This document shows positions 9,269 to 19,295 of a stretch of DNA of 64,000 nt, one piece after another. Source of the stretch: Tessaracoccus aquimaris (GTDB lineage Bacteria; Actinomycetota; Actinomycetes; Propionibacteriales; Propionibacteriaceae); assembly GCF_001997345.1 (NCBI RefSeq), contig NZ_CP019606.1:1860001-1924000 (forward strand). The letters run 5' to 3'. The notes beneath the pieces are model-generated. The model made no database searches and was not told the origin of the DNA. It was given only the letters and a program-made list of their open reading frames with translations. The position numbers and the translations under genes are program-made. The first letter of the stretch is position 1; each line of letters opens with the position of its first letter.

Positions 9269-10392
9269 TCGACGTCCTCGGGGGCTACCGTCCAGGTGTT
9301 GCAGTTGCCCATGTCGGCCGAGTACAGGCCTCGGATGCCCCAGTAGGCCATCGAGTCCTTCGACCCGTGGATGCCGTCCTCGATGGTGGCGCGCAGGTAC
9401 TGCTCGAACTCGACAAGGGACGCCTCCCCAACCGACTGTGTCGGGTCGTGCGCCATCATGGCGTAGCCCCAGCAGGTGGCCTGCAGTTCGATCCTGCGGG
9501 CCGACTCGTTGCCGCCCTGCCCTACGGCGTACTCGGCCTGGAACATGCCAGACTGCGCCTGCAGGTGATGGCCGTACTCGTGGCCCGTGACGTCCTTGAC
9601 CCCGAAGTCCATCCAACTCGCGCCGTTGAGGCTGTCCTCGCCGAAATAAATGGCGCCGCCCTGCGTCGAGCAGTACAGCGCAGGCGCGGAGACCTGACCG
9701 CAGGGGGTGTCGACCGAGCGGCCCTCATAGAAGTAGATGGGGATGTCGTCGGTGGAATAGCCGAGCGCCGCCTGGATCGGCTTGAACGCCGCCTGGATGC
9801 ACTCCATCTGGCCGGTCGCGATGCGTTCGAGGTCGCCCATGTCGTAGGCCAGTTCCGGCTCGGGGCATCCCTCGAGCAGCGGAACCGGTTGGGCGTAGAT
9901 CGCGCTCTGCTGCAGCGTCTTCCAGTCCGGATCGGTGGAGTCGGGCCCTGGCAGTTCCTCCCACGTGCGCGGCGGCAGCCCGGGGTTGGTCTCCCCCGGC
10001 TCGGCAGGTTCGACGACCGGCTCCGGCTCCCGCGACTCGGACGCCGAGGCGCTGGGGCTGATGCCGGGCACCAGCGGCTGCAGCACGTCGGCGACGGCGC
10101 GGAACACGTTGACGGCGAGGACCAGGACGATCGCGACCCCGACGAGCACGAAGATCGTCTTGCCGAAACCCCCGGAGCGCCGCGGCGGCGGGGGCAGACG
10201 GTAGCCGCCCTGCCACTGCTGCTGTGGCCCGGGATAGGGCGGGCGCCACTGCTGCTGATTGGGCGGCGGCCCCCACTGGGACTGCTGGAACGCGCGCTGC
10301 GGCTGCTGCGGCTGCTGCCACCCCGATTGGAGCGACCCAGGCCTGTTCCAGCCGGGGTGCCCAGGGGGTTGGGGCCAGTTGCCCTGCGTCAC
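9265..10392 (-). CDS. Membrane-anchored YpfJ-type zinc metallopeptidase
   Basis: 375 residues. The N-terminal ~70 residues are Gly/Pro/Gln/Trp-rich and cytoplasmic, then one membrane helix (about 77-97, TIFVLVGVAIVLVLAVNVF), a Ser/Pro/Glu linker, and an extracellular domain of the neutral zinc metallopeptidase family (Pfam zinc peptidase, E. coli YpfJ). The zinc motif HEYGHH is at 271-276. Paired cysteines (C176, C198, C231, C241) could form disulphides. It is a paralogue of the next gene upstream, with the same architecture and the shared motifs CPEPE and SAPALYCS. Substrate and role are unknown. It is convergent with the GH3 gene and has no obvious link to it. Confidence 0.85.
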   Translation of the reverse strand: MTQGNWPQPPGHPGWNRPGSLQSGWQQPQQPQRAFQQSQWGPPPNQQQWRPPYPGPQQQWQGGYRLPPPPRRSGGFGKTIFVLVGVAIVLVLAVNVFRAVADVLQPLVPGISPSASASESREPEPVVEPAEPGETNPGLPPRTWEELPGPDSTDPDWKTLQQSAIYAQPVPLLEGCPEPELAYDMGDLERIATGQMECIQAAFKPIQAALGYSTDDIPIYFYEGRSVDTPCGQVSAPALYCSTQGGAIYFGEDSLNGASWMDFGVKDVTGHEYGHHLQAQSGMFQAEYAVGQGGNESARRIELQATCWGYAMMAHDPTQSVGEASLVEFEQYLRATIEDGIHGSKDSMAYWGIRGLYSADMGNCNTWTVAPEDVD

Positions 10393-10402
10393 CGGCGCCT
10401 CC

Positions 10403-11554
10403 TCACGTGACCTGATCCGCGTCCACTACCCAGGTGTTGCAGTCTGCCACAGTCGCCGCGTAGAGGCCGCGGGTGCCCCAGTAGGTCAGCGACTCGCGGG
10501 TGCCGTGCACCGAGTCGATCAGCATGGTGTCGAGGCGCTCGTTCCAGGACGCCAGGTCGTCGGCGTTGAACCCGAAGGACCGGTTGTGATAGGTCATCAT
10601 GGCCGACCAACAGGTGGCCTGCAGTTCGGAGCGGCGCTCCAACTCGTTGCGCGGCGGCATCGCAAGCTTGGCGGCCGTGATTCCCGCCAACTTCTGGATG
10701 TGGTGGCCGTACTCGTGGTTGACCATCTCATTGACCGACAGGTCCCAGGTCGCCGCCATCTCGAAGTGCTCCTGGCCGAAGTAGACGGTCCCGTCGCCGG
10801 AGGAGCAGTAGAAGGCGGGGGCCGACAGGTAGCCGCACTCGCTCTTCGAGCCTGCGCCCGGGTAGAACTGCACCTCCGGTTCGACGACGGACCAGCCAAG
10901 TTGCTTGAAGACGGGCACCCAGGCCGCGTGCACGCACGACCACTGGCCGCGCACCGCGGCCTTCCACTCGTCCTGGCTGCTGGTGCGCTCGGGCTCGGGG
11001 CAGCCGCTGAGCGTCACCGGCGGCAGGTCGTCCAGCGGGGTGGCCTGCAGCGCGTACAGGGGCGAGTCGGGGTCGGCGGCAGGTAACTGCGGCCAGGTGT
11101 GCTCCGGCAGCGTCCAGGACCGACCGCCAGGGTCGGCGCTCACCGTGACCGACGGCGTCGTGGTGGGCGTGGGCGTCGGAGAGGGGCCGGGGGGCGTCGG
11201 GGTGGGGGTGACGACGCTGCGGCGCGTCGGGGTCGGGGCGGCCGCAGGCGGGGGCGAGTCGACGGTGGTGGTCGTGCGTCGCTCGGCGAGGTACATGCCG
11301 ATCACGACGAAGGCGCCCGCGACCAGCAGCGAGGTGGCGGCGATGCCGATCCGGGTGATGGCTCCGGGGCCGGGTTCCGCAGGCGCCGCCTGCCATGCGA
11401 GGGGCCGCTGTGGGGCCTGTTGGGTAGGCACCTGGCGCCACAGATCCTGGGACAGCCGGGGCGGCGGGGCCTGGGGCGGCGGGGGTCGGTCAGGGCCCGG
11501 GCCGGGTGCTACGGGGGGCGGGGCGTCGTCGGCCTCGTGCGACCAGTTCTGCAT
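10403..11554 (-). CDS. Membrane-anchored YpfJ-type zinc metallopeptidase, paralogue
   Basis: 383 residues. A Pro-rich cytoplasmic N-terminus is followed by a membrane helix at about 67-90 (ITRIGIAATSLLVAGAFVVI), a Thr/Pro linker (about 95-135), and an extracellular metallopeptidase domain with zinc motif HEYGHH at 280-285 and conserved cysteines (CPEPE, SAPAFYCSS). It lies 10 nt upstream of its paralogue on the same strand, so the two are probably co-transcribed after a tandem duplication. Sequence outside the core motifs has diverged well, which suggests an old duplication and possibly different substrates. No substrate can be named. Confidence 0.85.
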   Translation of the reverse strand: MQNWSHEADDAPPPVAPGPGPDRPPPPQAPPPRLSQDLWRQVPTQQAPQRPLAWQAAPAEPGPGAITRIGIAATSLLVAGAFVVIGMYLAERRTTTTVDSPPPAAAPTPTRRSVVTPTPTPPGPSPTPTPTTTPSVTVSADPGGRSWTLPEHTWPQLPAADPDSPLYALQATPLDDLPPVTLSGCPEPERTSSQDEWKAAVRGQWSCVHAAWVPVFKQLGWSVVEPEVQFYPGAGSKSECGYLSAPAFYCSSGDGTVYFGQEHFEMAATWDLSVNEMVNHEYGHHIQKLAGITAAKLAMPPRNELERRSELQATCWSAMMTYHNRSFGFNADDLASWNERLDTMLIDSVHGTRESLTYWGTRGLYAATVADCNTWVVDADQVT

Positions 11555-11609
11555 CGCTAGTTCCCACCTCCTCCCCTCGCGGCGCGGCCAAGCCTACGAC
11601 GGGCCGGGC

Positions 11610-11984
11610 TCAGAAGAGCAGCACGGCCACGAGCACGGCGATGACCGCGATCAGCGCGACGCCGACGACGCCGACGGCCACGGCGAACGGGGCCAGGTCG
11701 CGGGGTTGGCTCACGTTGCCCGCAGGAACGCCGCCCTGCTGCACGATCGCCGGGGTGTTGTCCGCGGCGGCGGGCAGCCGTTCGATGACGGGTACCAGGT
11801 CGCCGAGCTTACCCGCGGCGTAGACGGTGTCCATCCCCTCGGCGTACTCGTCGTGGGTGATCCGTCCGTCGGCGAAGGCGGCGTTGAGGCGTTGCGTCAG
11901 GGACTCGCGTTCGACGTCGTCAACGGGGTCGCCGGATCGCTGAAGGTACTTCGAACTCGGGGGCAGCGCCATGGTCCCCATCAT
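11610..11984 (-). CDS. DUF1707 (SHOCT-like) membrane protein
   Basis: About 124 residues. The N-terminal half carries a DUF1707-like motif (VERESLTQRLNAAFADGRIT, then HDEYAEGMDTVYAAGKLGDL), and the C-terminus ends in one hydrophobic helix (FAVAVGVVGVALIAVIAVLV). Such domains are common at the N-terminus of small actinobacterial membrane proteins of unknown function. Two starts are possible: ATG at 11984, just after the map stop, or ATG at 11972. The longer open frame upstream overlaps map and is not family-like. It may be the last gene of the secY-adk-map unit. Confidence 0.7.
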   Translation of the reverse strand: MMGTMALPPSSKYLQRSGDPVDDVERESLTQRLNAAFADGRITHDEYAEGMDTVYAAGKLGDLVPVIERLPAAADNTPAIVQQGGVPAGNVSQPRDLAPFAVAVGVVGVALIAVIAVLVAVLLF

Positions 11985-11994
11985 AGGACAGGCC

Positions 11995-12816
11995 TCAGTC
12001 GGCCAGCGGGGCGAACGCGTCGCCGAGCCGTGTCGCGCCCCCGTCCGCCTCGGTGAGCACCCAGGCGCCGCCGGGAGTGACGGCGACCGTGTTCTCCCAG
12101 TGGGAGCCGCGGGAGCCGTCGCGGCTGACGACTGTCCATTCGTCGTCGAGTTCAAGGGTCTGGTGCGTGCCGGTGGTCAGCATCGGCTCGATGGCGATGG
12201 CCATCCCGACCCGCAGCCTCGGCGTGGGGCGGGGGCGGTACCAGTTGGGCACGTCGGGGCTCATGTGCATCTCGGTGCCGATGCCGTGGCCCGTGTACTC
12301 GCGCAGCGTCCCGTAGCGGGTCGGGAGGCGCTTCACGTAGCCCTCGATGGCCTTCGAGACGTCGCCGATGCGGTTGCCGTCCCTGGTGGCGAGGGCACCC
12401 GCCCAGAAGGCCTCCCGGGTCGCCTCGATCAGCGCGACGTCGACCGGGTCGGCGGTGCCAACGATGATGGTGCGCGCCGCGTCGCCGTGCCAGCCCGCGA
12501 CGATCGCACCGAAGTCGATGGAGACGACGTCACCGTCGACGAGCGCGCGGTCGCCCGGGATGCCGTGCACGAGTTCGTCGTTGACCGAGATGCATGCGAC
12601 CCCGGGGAACGGTGCCCCGTACTCCGCGCCGTAGCCGAGGAACGAGGAGGTGGCGGCGTTGCGCGCGAGGACGTCGCGGCCGATCTGGTCGAGCTCGCCG
12701 GTGGTCACGCCGACCGCGGCGGCGCCGCACATGGCCTCGAGCCCCTCGGAGACCACGAGGCCTGCCCTGCGCATCAGGAGCAGTTCGTCCAGGGACTTGA
12801 TCTCGATGTGGCTCAC
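11995..12816 (-). CDS. map: Type I methionine aminopeptidase
   Basis: 273 residues. It removes the initiator methionine from new proteins in the cytoplasm. All five metal ligands of the family are visible: D101 (VSIDFGA), D112 (HGDAART), H177 (TGHGIGTEMH), E210 (AIAIEPM) and E241 (HWENTVAV). It follows adk by 2 nt in the usual secY-adk-map order downstream of the spc ribosomal genes. Confidence 0.97.
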   Translation of the reverse strand: MSHIEIKSLDELLLMRRAGLVVSEGLEAMCGAAAVGVTTGELDQIGRDVLARNAATSSFLGYGAEYGAPFPGVACISVNDELVHGIPGDRALVDGDVVSIDFGAIVAGWHGDAARTIIVGTADPVDVALIEATREAFWAGALATRDGNRIGDVSKAIEGYVKRLPTRYGTLREYTGHGIGTEMHMSPDVPNWYRPRPTPRLRVGMAIAIEPMLTTGTHQTLELDDEWTVVSRDGSRGSHWENTVAVTPGGAWVLTEADGGATRLGDAFAPLAD

Positions 12817-12818
12817 GC

Positions 12819-13394
12819 TCAGGCCTTGACGTGCGCGTCGACCAGGTCGAACATGCGCTGGCGGACCTCATCGACGGTGCCGGTGCCGTCCACGTCGACG
12901 AGCAGGCCCTTGTTCTCGTAGTGGAAGAGCAGCGGGGCCGTCTGGCCTGCGTAGACCTCCATCCGGCGGCGGATGGTGTCCTCGTTGTCGTCGGCCCTGC
13001 CCTCGATCTCGGCGCGGGCGAGGAGCCTCTGCACGAGGGCCTCGGGCTGCACCATCAACGACACCACGGCGTCGAGCGGGGCCGAACGCTCCGCGAGGTA
13101 GCGGTCCAGGAAGTGGACCTGGTGCATGGTGCGGGGGAAGCCGTCGAGCAGGAAGCCCTGCTCGCAGTCGGGCTCGGCGAGCCGGGAGGCGACGATCTCC
13201 TCGGTGACGTCGTCGGGGACGTACTCCCCCGCGTCGATAATCGCCTTGACCTTGACGCCGAGCGGCGTCTGGTTCTTGATGTTGTACCGGAAGATGTCGC
13301 CCGTAGAGATCGCAGGCACGCCGTAGCGCTCGGCCAAGGCCGTCGCCTGGGTGCCTTTGCCTGCACCGGGCGCTCCCATGATCAGAAGCTTCAC
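12819..13394 (-). CDS. adk: Adenylate kinase
   Basis: 191 residues. It converts AMP and ATP to two ADP. The P-loop is GAPGAGKGT (7-15), and the AMP-binding segment contains STGDIFR and [10 protein letters not shown]. The lid between RAEIEGR and RRRMEVY is short and lacks the zinc cysteines, as in the short-form adenylate kinases of actinobacteria. The start overlaps the secY stop by 4 bp, so the genes are translationally coupled. Confidence 0.97.
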   Translation of the reverse strand: MKLLIMGAPGAGKGTQATALAERYGVPAISTGDIFRYNIKNQTPLGVKVKAIIDAGEYVPDDVTEEIVASRLAEPDCEQGFLLDGFPRTMHQVHFLDRYLAERSAPLDAVVSLMVQPEALVQRLLARAEIEGRADDNEDTIRRRMEVYAGQTAPLLFHYENKGLLVDVDGTGTVDEVRQRMFDLVDAHVKA

Positions 13395-14704
13395 TTCAGG
13401 AAACCCTCATAGTTGCGCTGCTGGAGTTGGCTCTCGATCTTCTTGACGGTGTCGAGACCGACGCCGACGATGATCAGGATCGAGGTGCCGCCGAAGGGGA
13501 AGTTCTGTGCGGCGCCGACCGCCATGAAGGCGATGGTCGGGATCAGGGCGATCACCGCGAGGTACAGCGAGCCGGGGGCCGTCAGGCGCGACAGGACGTA
13601 TGCCAGGTACCGCTCGGTCGGCTTGCCCGCCCGGATCCCCGGGATGAAGCCGCCGTACTTCTTCATGTTGTCGGAGACCTCTTCGGGGTTGAAGGTGATC
13701 GACACGTAGAAGTAGCAGAAGGCGATGATGAGGACGAACTGGAGCGCCGAATAGACCCACGAGTGGATGCCGTTGCCCGTGAAGTTCGCGGTGATCCACT
13801 GCGAGACTGCGCCCTCGGGCCGGAAGGTCGCGTACAGCACCGGGAGATACATGATCGACGAGGCGAAGATGACGGGGATGACGCCCGACTGGTTGACCTT
13901 CAGCGGGATGTAGGTCGTGGAGCCGCCGACGAGGCGACGGCCGACCATCCGCTTGGCGTACTGCACGGGGATCCGACGCTGGCCCTGCTCGACCCAGATG
14001 ATGCCGAGCATCACGAGCAGGCCGATGCCGATCACTACGAAGAACAGCACCCATCCGGTGACGCCCTGGTGGCTCTCCTTGATGGCCCACAGGCCTGCGG
14101 GGAAGCTGGCCGCGATCTGGGTGAAGATCATGATGGACATGCCGTTGCCGACACCGCGCTCGGTGATCAGCTCACCCATCCACATGATGACCGCAGTGCC
14201 TGCGGTCATGATCAGGATCATCACGATGAGCGGGAACAGCTCGTCGGAGTACAGCACGTTGGTACAGCCGGGCAGCAACTGTCCGGTGCGCGCCATCGTC
14301 ACGAAGGCGCTGGCGTTGAGCACCGCGAGCACGAGCGTCAGGTAACGGGTGTACTCGGTGATCTTGGCCTGGCCGGAGGCCCCTTCCTTCTTCAGCGCCT
14401 CGAGCCGCGGGATCACCACGGTGAGGAGCTGCAGGATGATGGAGCTGGTGATGTAGGGCATGATGCCGAGCGCGAAGATCGTCAGTCTCAGCAGCGCGCC
14501 GCCGGAGAACAGGTTGACGATGTTGTAGATGCCGGCTGCCTCGCCGGACGTCGCGATCGCCAGACATTCGTCGATGCGAGCCATGTTGACGTTCGGGCTT
14601 GGGATCGTCGACCCAAGTCGGAACACGGCGATGATGCCCAGCGTGAAGAGGAGCTTCTTGCGAAGGTCCGGTGTCTTCAACGCATTTGCGAGAGCGGAGA
14701 GCAT
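13391..14704 (-). CDS. secY: Preprotein translocase subunit SecY
   Basis: 437 residues with about ten membrane helices. It forms the protein-conducting channel with SecE and SecG. Family signatures visible include [12 protein letters not shown] near the N-terminus, [15 protein letters not shown], and the C-terminal [20 protein letters not shown]. There is a gap of about 190 bp to rplO containing a long perfect hairpin and a promoter-like pair, so secY may start its own transcript. Confidence 0.97.
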   Translation of the reverse strand: MLSALANALKTPDLRKKLLFTLGIIAVFRLGSTIPSPNVNMARIDECLAIATSGEAAGIYNIVNLFSGGALLRLTIFALGIMPYITSSIILQLLTVVIPRLEALKKEGASGQAKITEYTRYLTLVLAVLNASAFVTMARTGQLLPGCTNVLYSDELFPLIVMILIMTAGTAVIMWMGELITERGVGNGMSIMIFTQIAASFPAGLWAIKESHQGVTGWVLFFVVIGIGLLVMLGIIWVEQGQRRIPVQYAKRMVGRRLVGGSTTYIPLKVNQSGVIPVIFASSIMYLPVLYATFRPEGAVSQWITANFTGNGIHSWVYSALQFVLIIAFCYFYVSITFNPEEVSDNMKKYGGFIPGIRAGKPTERYLAYVLSRLTAPGSLYLAVIALIPTIAFMAVGAAQNFPFGGTSILIIVGVGLDTVKKIESQLQQRNYEGFLK

Positions 14705-14765
14705 CCAGATCTACTTTCGACGAACAACAGATTTCAGCGCGCGCCGATAGCACGGCAACCAGGGC

Positions 14766-14793
14766 AGCCTATCAAGGCCCGACCCACCACCAA
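14766..14793 (-). promoter_or_regulatory. Candidate promoter for secY-adk-map
   Basis: Read on the reverse strand, TTGGTG (plus 14788-14793) and TAGGCT (plus 14766-14771) are 16 bp apart, about 60 nt before the secY start. The pair lies just downstream of the rplO hairpin. This is a visual match only. Confidence 0.35.
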
Positions 14794-14839
14794 AACTCCC
14801 GCCCCCCACAAACCTCGCCCAACCCGTGTCGGGGGATGC

Positions 14840-14879
14840 GAATGGGGTGGGTCCGGAAAGATCCGGACCCACCCCATTC
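14840..14879 (-). terminator. 18-bp perfect hairpin after rplO
   Basis: The left arm is 14840-14857, the loop AAGA is 14858-14861, and the right arm is 14862-14879; all 18 pairs match. It lies 17 nt past the rplO stop. No U-tract follows, so it would be a GC-rich actinobacterial-type terminator or attenuator that reduces read-through from the ribosomal genes into secY. Confidence 0.7.
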
Positions 14880-14895
14880 TGGGTTCAGCTGTGCG

Positions 14896-15336
14896 TCAGA
14901 GCTCGGTGGCGGAACCGCCAGCGGCCTCCAGCTTGGCCTTGGCCGAGGCGGAGAACGCGTTGGCGCTCACCTTCAGGGCCACGGGGACGTCGCCGTTGCC
15001 GAGCACCTTCACCAGGGCGCCGTCGCGCACGGCACCGGCCGCCACGAGGTCGGCGACGGTGACGTCGCCACCCTTCGGGAACAGCTCGGCGACGCGGCCG
15101 ACATTGACGACCTGGAACTCGACACGGAACGGGTTCTTGAAGCCCTTGAGCTTCGGCAGACGCATGTGGATCGGCATCTGGCCGCCCTCGAAGTTCTGAG
15201 GAACGTTCTTGCGCGCGCCGGTGCCCTTGGTACCACGACCTGCGGTCTTACCCTTCGAACCCTCACCACGGCCGACACGAGTCTTCTCGGTCTTGGCGCC
15301 GGGGGCGGGACGCAGATGATGCAGCTTGAGCGACAT
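14896..15336 (-). CDS. rplO: 50S ribosomal protein L15
   Basis: 146 residues. The N-terminus [20 protein letters not shown] and the Gly-rich [20 protein letters not shown] are typical of L15, which binds 23S rRNA late in assembly. The ATG at 15336 is preferred over a GTG two codons earlier because GAGGTG lies 8 nt before it. It is the last ribosomal gene of the spc cluster. Confidence 0.96.
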   Translation of the reverse strand: MSLKLHHLRPAPGAKTEKTRVGRGEGSKGKTAGRGTKGTGARKNVPQNFEGGQMPIHMRLPKLKGFKNPFRVEFQVVNVGRVAELFPKGGDVTVADLVAAGAVRDGALVKVLGNGDVPVALKVSANAFSASAKAKLEAAGGSATEL

Positions 15337-15338
15337 GG

Positions 15339-15521
15339 TCACTTCACCTCTTCAACGGTAACCAGGTGGGCGACCGTGCGGATCATGCCGAGCACCTCGG
15401 GGCGATCCTCGCGCGTCACGGTGTCACCGATCCGCTTGAGGCCCAGGGTGCGAAGCGTGTCGCGCTGGTACTGCTTGCCGCCCACCGCGGACTTGGACTG
15501 GGTGATCTTGAGCTCCGCCAT
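15339..15521 (-). CDS. rpmD: 50S ribosomal protein L30
   Basis: 60 residues, the usual bacterial length. It starts [20 protein letters not shown] and contains [11 protein letters not shown]. Its start overlaps the rpsE stop by 1 nt. It lies in the standard order rpsE-rpmD-rplO. Confidence 0.96.
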   Translation of the reverse strand: MAELKITQSKSAVGGKQYQRDTLRTLGLKRIGDTVTREDRPEVLGMIRTVAHLVTVEEVK

Positions 15522-16120
15522 TACTTGGCCGCCCCTTCCTTAGCGGCGCGAAGCAGTGCGGCCGGGGCCACGTCCTCGACCGGGAGCCCGCGGCGGTGAG
15601 CCACGGCCTCAGGGGTCTCGAGCTGCTTGAGCGCATCAACGGTCGCGTGCACGACGTTGATCGCGTTGGAGGAGCCGAGCGACTTGGAGAGCACATCGTG
15701 CACTCCGGCGCACTCGAGCACCGCACGGGCGGAGCCACCGGCGATCACACCGGTACCGGGCGAGGCGGGGCGCAGCAGCACGACGCCACCGGCCTTCTCA
15801 CCCTGGACGGGGTGCGGGATGGTGCGCTGGATCAGCGGCACGCGGAAGAAGTGCTTCTTGGCCTCTTCAACACCCTTGGCGATCGCGGCCGGCACCTCCT
15901 TCGCCTTGCCGTAGCCGACGCCCACCATGCCCTCGCCATCGCCGACGACGACCAGTGCGGTGAAGCTGAAGCGACGACCACCCTGAACGACCTTGGCGAC
16001 GCGGTTGATGGTGACAACGCGCTCGAGGTACTTGCTTTCTTCCTTCTGAGCCTGGCCACGACGATCGTCACGGCCACGACGCTCACCCGCGCCGGAACGG
16101 CGCTGCTGGGTTTCACTCAT
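15521..16120 (-). CDS. rpsE: 30S ribosomal protein S5
   Basis: 199 residues. A charged N-terminal extension rich in Arg, Glu and Gln precedes the S5 double-stranded-RNA-binding domain ([20 protein letters not shown], then GYGKAKEVP). The C-terminal domain contains [21 protein letters not shown]5 acts in decoding accuracy. There is a gap of about 20 nt to rplR. Confidence 0.97.
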   Translation of the reverse strand: MSETQQRRSGAGERRGRDDRRGQAQKEESKYLERVVTINRVAKVVQGGRRFSFTALVVVGDGEGMVGVGYGKAKEVPAAIAKGVEEAKKHFFRVPLIQRTIPHPVQGEKAGGVVLLRPASPGTGVIAGGSARAVLECAGVHDVLSKSLGSSNAINVVHATVDALKQLETPEAVAHRRGLPVEDVAPAALLRAAKEGAAK

Positions 16121-16140
16121 CGTGAATTCCTTTCGTCGTG

Positions 16141-16524
16141 TTAGAAGCCGAGCCCGGCCTCGCGGGCGGCGTCGGCAAGCGCCGCGATCCGTCCGTGGTA
16201 CTTGTTACCTGCACGGTCGAAGACGACCTGCTCGATGCCTGCGGCCTTGGCGCGCTCGGCGATCAGGGAGCCGACCTTGCGGGCCCTCTCCGACTTGTCG
16301 CCGTCGGCCGAACGCAGGTCGGCCTCCATGGTGGAGGCGGACGCGAGCGTCTTGCCGACGGTGTCGTCGATCACCTGAACGAACAGGTGGCGCGACGAAC
16401 GGGTGACGACCATGCGGGGACGGTCGACCGAGCCGTTGATCTTCTTGCGGGCACGCAGCTGACGACGCGCACGAGACGCGCTCTTCGGAGCAAGCGACTT
16501 GTTGTGCTTGATCGAGATGGCCAT
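16141..16524 (-). CDS. rplR: 50S ribosomal protein L18
   Basis: 127 residues. L18 binds 5S rRNA. Visible parts are [29 protein letters not shown], and [20 protein letters not shown] at the C-terminus. The start overlaps the rplF stop by 1 nt. Confidence 0.97.
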   Translation of the reverse strand: MAISIKHNKSLAPKSASRARRQLRARKKINGSVDRPRMVVTRSSRHLFVQVIDDTVGKTLASASTMEADLRSADGDKSERARKVGSLIAERAKAAGIEQVVFDRAGNKYHGRIAALADAAREAGLGF

Positions 16525-17066
16525 TACTTACCAGCCTTTCCAGCCTTGCGGCGGACGTGCTCGCCCGCGTAGCGGACACCCTTGCCCTTGTAGGGCTCGG
16601 GCTTGCGAATCTTGCGGATGTTGGCCGCGGTCTCGCCGACGAGCTGCTTGTCGATGCCCTTGACCGAGAAACGGGTGGGGGCCTCGACAACGAACTCGAT
16701 GCCCTCAGGCGCGTCAACGATCACCGGGTGCGAGAAGCCGAGCGCAAACTCGAGCTGCTGCGGGCCCTTGGAGATCACGCGGTAGCCGACGCCGACGATC
16801 TCGAGCTTCTTTTCGTAGCCCTCGGTGACGCCGAGCATCATGTTGTTGACCAGGGTGCGGGTCAGGCCGTGCAGCGAACGCGACTCGCGCGCATCGTTGG
16901 GACGGGAAACCTGCAGCTGGCCGTCGTCGCCCTTGGCGATGGTGATCGGGTCAGCGACGGTCAGTGTCAGGGTGCCCTTCGGGCCCTTGACGTCGACCTG
17001 CTGGCCGTCGAGCTTGACGTCCACACCGGACGGAATGGCGATGGGGAGCCTGCCAATTCGTGACAT
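16524..17066 (-). CDS. rplF: 50S ribosomal protein L6
   Basis: 180 residues. The N-terminus [15 protein letters not shown] and the C-terminal [15 protein letters not shown] signature are those of L6, near the factor-binding site of the large subunit. Confidence 0.97.
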   Translation of the reverse strand: MSRIGRLPIAIPSGVDVKLDGQQVDVKGPKGTLTLTVADPITIAKGDDGQLQVSRPNDARESRSLHGLTRTLVNNMMLGVTEGYEKKLEIVGVGYRVISKGPQQLEFALGFSHPVIVDAPEGIEFVVEAPTRFSVKGIDKQLVGETAANIRKIRKPEPYKGKGVRYAGEHVRRKAGKAGK

Positions 17067-17093
17067 TTAAGTTTTCTCCTTACCTTCGCCAGA

Positions 17094-17498
17094 TCACCAG
17101 ACGTAGGCGAGTACTTCGCCGCCCACGGACTTGGACTTGGCGTCGCGGTCGGTCAGCAGACCATGCGACGTCGAGATGATCGCGATGCCGAGACCGCCGA
17201 GCACCTTGGGGAGTTCGGTGGACTTCGCGTAAACGCGAAGGCCCGGCTTCGAGATGCGCCGCAGGCCGGCGATGGAGCGCTCGCGCGACTCGCCGTACTT
17301 CAGCGTCACCTTCAGAACCTTGCCGACCTGGCCCTCGACCTCGGTCAGTTCGTAGTCGGCGATGTAGCCGTTCTTCTTGAGGATCTCGGCGATTCCCACC
17401 TTGATCTTCGAGCTCGGCATCGACGTGGAATCCTGGTACGCCTGGTTGGCGTTACGCAGACGCGTCAGCATGTCTGCGATCGGATCAGTCATCGTCAT
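17094..17498 (-). CDS. rpsH: 30S ribosomal protein S8
   Basis: 134 residues. [20 protein letters not shown] at the start and [12 protein letters not shown]...GGEVLAYVW at the end are typical. S8 binds 16S rRNA early in assembly and, in enterobacteria, represses the spc operon. I did not identify an S8 target site here. Confidence 0.97.
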   Translation of the reverse strand: MTMTDPIADMLTRLRNANQAYQDSTSMPSSKIKVGIAEILKKNGYIADYELTEVEGQVGKVLKVTLKYGESRERSIAGLRRISKPGLRVYAKSTELPKVLGGLGIAIISTSHGLLTDRDAKSKSVGGEVLAYVW

Positions 17499-17574
17499 GA
17501 CTAGTTGCCTCTTATCTACACCGGTTTCCGGGAGACCCGGACCTGGTGTGGTTTGAATGGAATGTGGGTCTGGG

Positions 17575-17760
17575 TCACCAGGACGACTTGGTCACGCCGG
17601 GGAGTTCCCCAGCATGCGCCATTTCGCGCAGGCAGATGCGGCACAGGCCGAACTTGCGGTAGACCGAGTGGGGCCGGCCGCACTTCTGGCAACGGGTGTA
17701 CGCACGCACGCCGAACTTGGGCTTGCGCGCCTGCTTGACCTTGAGTGCTGTCTTAGCCAT
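17575..17760 (-). CDS. rpsN: 30S ribosomal protein S14, zinc-binding type
   Basis: 61 residues, the length of the short, zinc-containing S14 form (type Z). Two CxxC pairs (CQKC and CRIC) bind zinc. The start is [16 protein letters not shown]; the frame is open for 36 more codons upstream but that part overlaps rplE. Confidence 0.96.
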   Translation of the reverse strand: MAKTALKVKQARKPKFGVRAYTRCQKCGRPHSVYRKFGLCRICLREMAHAGELPGVTKSSW

Positions 17761-17764
17761 CAGT

Positions 17765-18391
17765 TCACTTCTTCTTCTTGGCGTAGTAAGCGGGGCCGCG
17801 CTTGGCCTTCTGCTTCTTCGGGTCGTCAGTGGCCTTGAAGGGGAAGCCCAGGAGCTTGAGCAGCGCACGGCCTTCCTCGTCGTTGTCTGCGGAGGTCACG
17901 AACGTGATGTCCATGCCGCGGACGCGGTCGATCTTGTCCTGATCGATCTCGAGGAACATGACCTGCTCGTTGAGACCGAAGGTGTAGTTGCCGTTGCCGT
18001 CGAACTGGCGCCCGTTGAGACCACGGAAGTCGCGGATACGGGGCAGCGCGAGCGTCAGGAGACGATCGGCGAACTCCCACATCCGGTCGCCACGCAGCGT
18101 GACGTGGCAGCCGATGGGCTGACCCTCACGCAGCTTGAACTGTGCGATCGACTTGCGGGCCTTCGTGACGGCCGGCTTCTGGCCGGTGATCGCGGTGAGG
18201 TCCTTGATGGCGCCGTCGATGATCTTCGAGTCGCGCGCGGCCTCGCCGACGCCCATGTTCACGACGATCTTGGTGAGACCGGGGATCTGCATGACGTTGT
18301 CGAAGTTGAACTCTTCCTGCAGGGCAGGAACGATGCTCTCGCGGTACTTGGCCTTGAGACGGGGCATCGTGGTGGTCGAGGTCTCGCTCAT
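17765..18391 (-). CDS. rplE: 50S ribosomal protein L5
   Basis: 208 residues. The N-terminus is extended by about ten residues (MSETSTTTM) before [15 protein letters not shown]. Family motifs are [29 protein letters not shown], and [21 protein letters not shown]5 binds 5S rRNA and contacts tRNA. Confidence 0.97.
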   Translation of the reverse strand: MSETSTTTMPRLKAKYRESIVPALQEEFNFDNVMQIPGLTKIVVNMGVGEAARDSKIIDGAIKDLTAITGQKPAVTKARKSIAQFKLREGQPIGCHVTLRGDRMWEFADRLLTLALPRIRDFRGLNGRQFDGNGNYTFGLNEQVMFLEIDQDKIDRVRGMDITFVTSADNDEEGRALLKLLGFPFKATDDPKKQKAKRGPAYYAKKKK

Positions 18392-18762
18392 CAGATCTCC
18401 TCACCGGTCTTGGTGGCGATGCGCACGGAGCGCTCGGCCTTGTACTCGGAACCATCGGGACGACGCTTGGTCACCTCGACGCGCTTGTGTCCGACGCGCG
18501 TGGGGACTTCCTTGCCATCGACCTTGACCACGAGCTGCACGTTGCTCACGTGGATCGGGGCCTCGACGTTGATGATGCCGCCCTCGACGCGACGACCGTT
18601 GGCGGTCTGCGACTCACGACGGTGCTTCTTGACGAGGTTCACGCCCTGGACGGTGACACGCTCGGTGGCGGGATCAACGGCGATGACCTCGGCGGTCACA
18701 CCCTTGTCCTTGCCCGAGATGACCATCACGCGGTCGCCCTTCTTGATGTTGAGCTTCGCCAT
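18391..18762 (-). CDS. rplX: 50S ribosomal protein L24
   Basis: 123 residues. A KOW motif is at the start ([15 protein letters not shown]), followed by [13 protein letters not shown] and [10 protein letters not shown]24 starts large-subunit assembly. The stop overlaps the rplE start by 1 nt, and rplN lies 2 nt upstream. Confidence 0.97.
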   Translation of the reverse strand: MAKLNIKKGDRVMVISGKDKGVTAEVIAVDPATERVTVQGVNLVKKHRRESQTANGRRVEGGIINVEAPIHVSNVQLVVKVDGKEVPTRVGHKRVEVTKRRPDGSEYKAERSVRIATKTGEEI

Positions 18763-18764
18763 GA

Positions 18765-19133
18765 TCAGATCACCTCCGGTGCCAGCGAGACGATGCGCAT
18801 GAACTTCTTCTCGCGGAGTTCGCGGGCGACGGGGCCGAAGATGCGGGTGCCGCGGGGCTCCCCGTCGCTCTTCAGGATCACGGCCGCGTTCTCATCGAAC
18901 TTGATGTAGGAACCGTCGGCGCGGCGACGCTCCTTCTTGGCTCGGACGATGACGGCCTTGACCACGTCGCCCTTCTTGACGTTGCCGCCAGGGATCGCAT
19001 CCTTGACGGTGGCGACAATGGTGTCGCCCAGGTAGGCATAGCGGCGCTTCGAGCCACCGAGAACACGGATGCAGAGGATTTCCTTCGCACCAGTGTTGTC
19101 GGCGACCTTCAGTCGCGACTCCTGCTGGATCAT
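18765..19133 (-). CDS. rplN: 50S ribosomal protein L14
   Basis: 122 residues, exactly the usual L14 length. It starts [20 protein letters not shown] after GGAGCAGTA; the 54 codons upstream in frame are not L14. It is the first gene of the spc cluster, which here is cut off from rpsQ by about 10 kb of non-ribosomal genes. Confidence 0.97.
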   Translation of the reverse strand: MIQQESRLKVADNTGAKEILCIRVLGGSKRRYAYLGDTIVATVKDAIPGGNVKKGDVVKAVIVRAKKERRRADGSYIKFDENAAVILKSDGEPRGTRIFGPVARELREKKFMRIVSLAPEVI

Positions 19134-19295
19134 TACTGCTCCTTGCTCCACCGGTTCCGGTATCAGGCCTTGTGGAACTAGAAATGGACCCCCTGGATTT
19201 TGCCAGGAGGCAACCCCCAGCTCGAGAGAGAGGGGGCCACGGTGTGCGCCCGGGAAAGGTCCCCCGAAGGGGCACAGACCCAAGACAACTGGCAC

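Noticed and set aside
8950..10410. Forward open frame across the GH3 end and the metallopeptidase
   Set aside because: It has no recognisable motifs and overlaps two well-supported genes in other frames.
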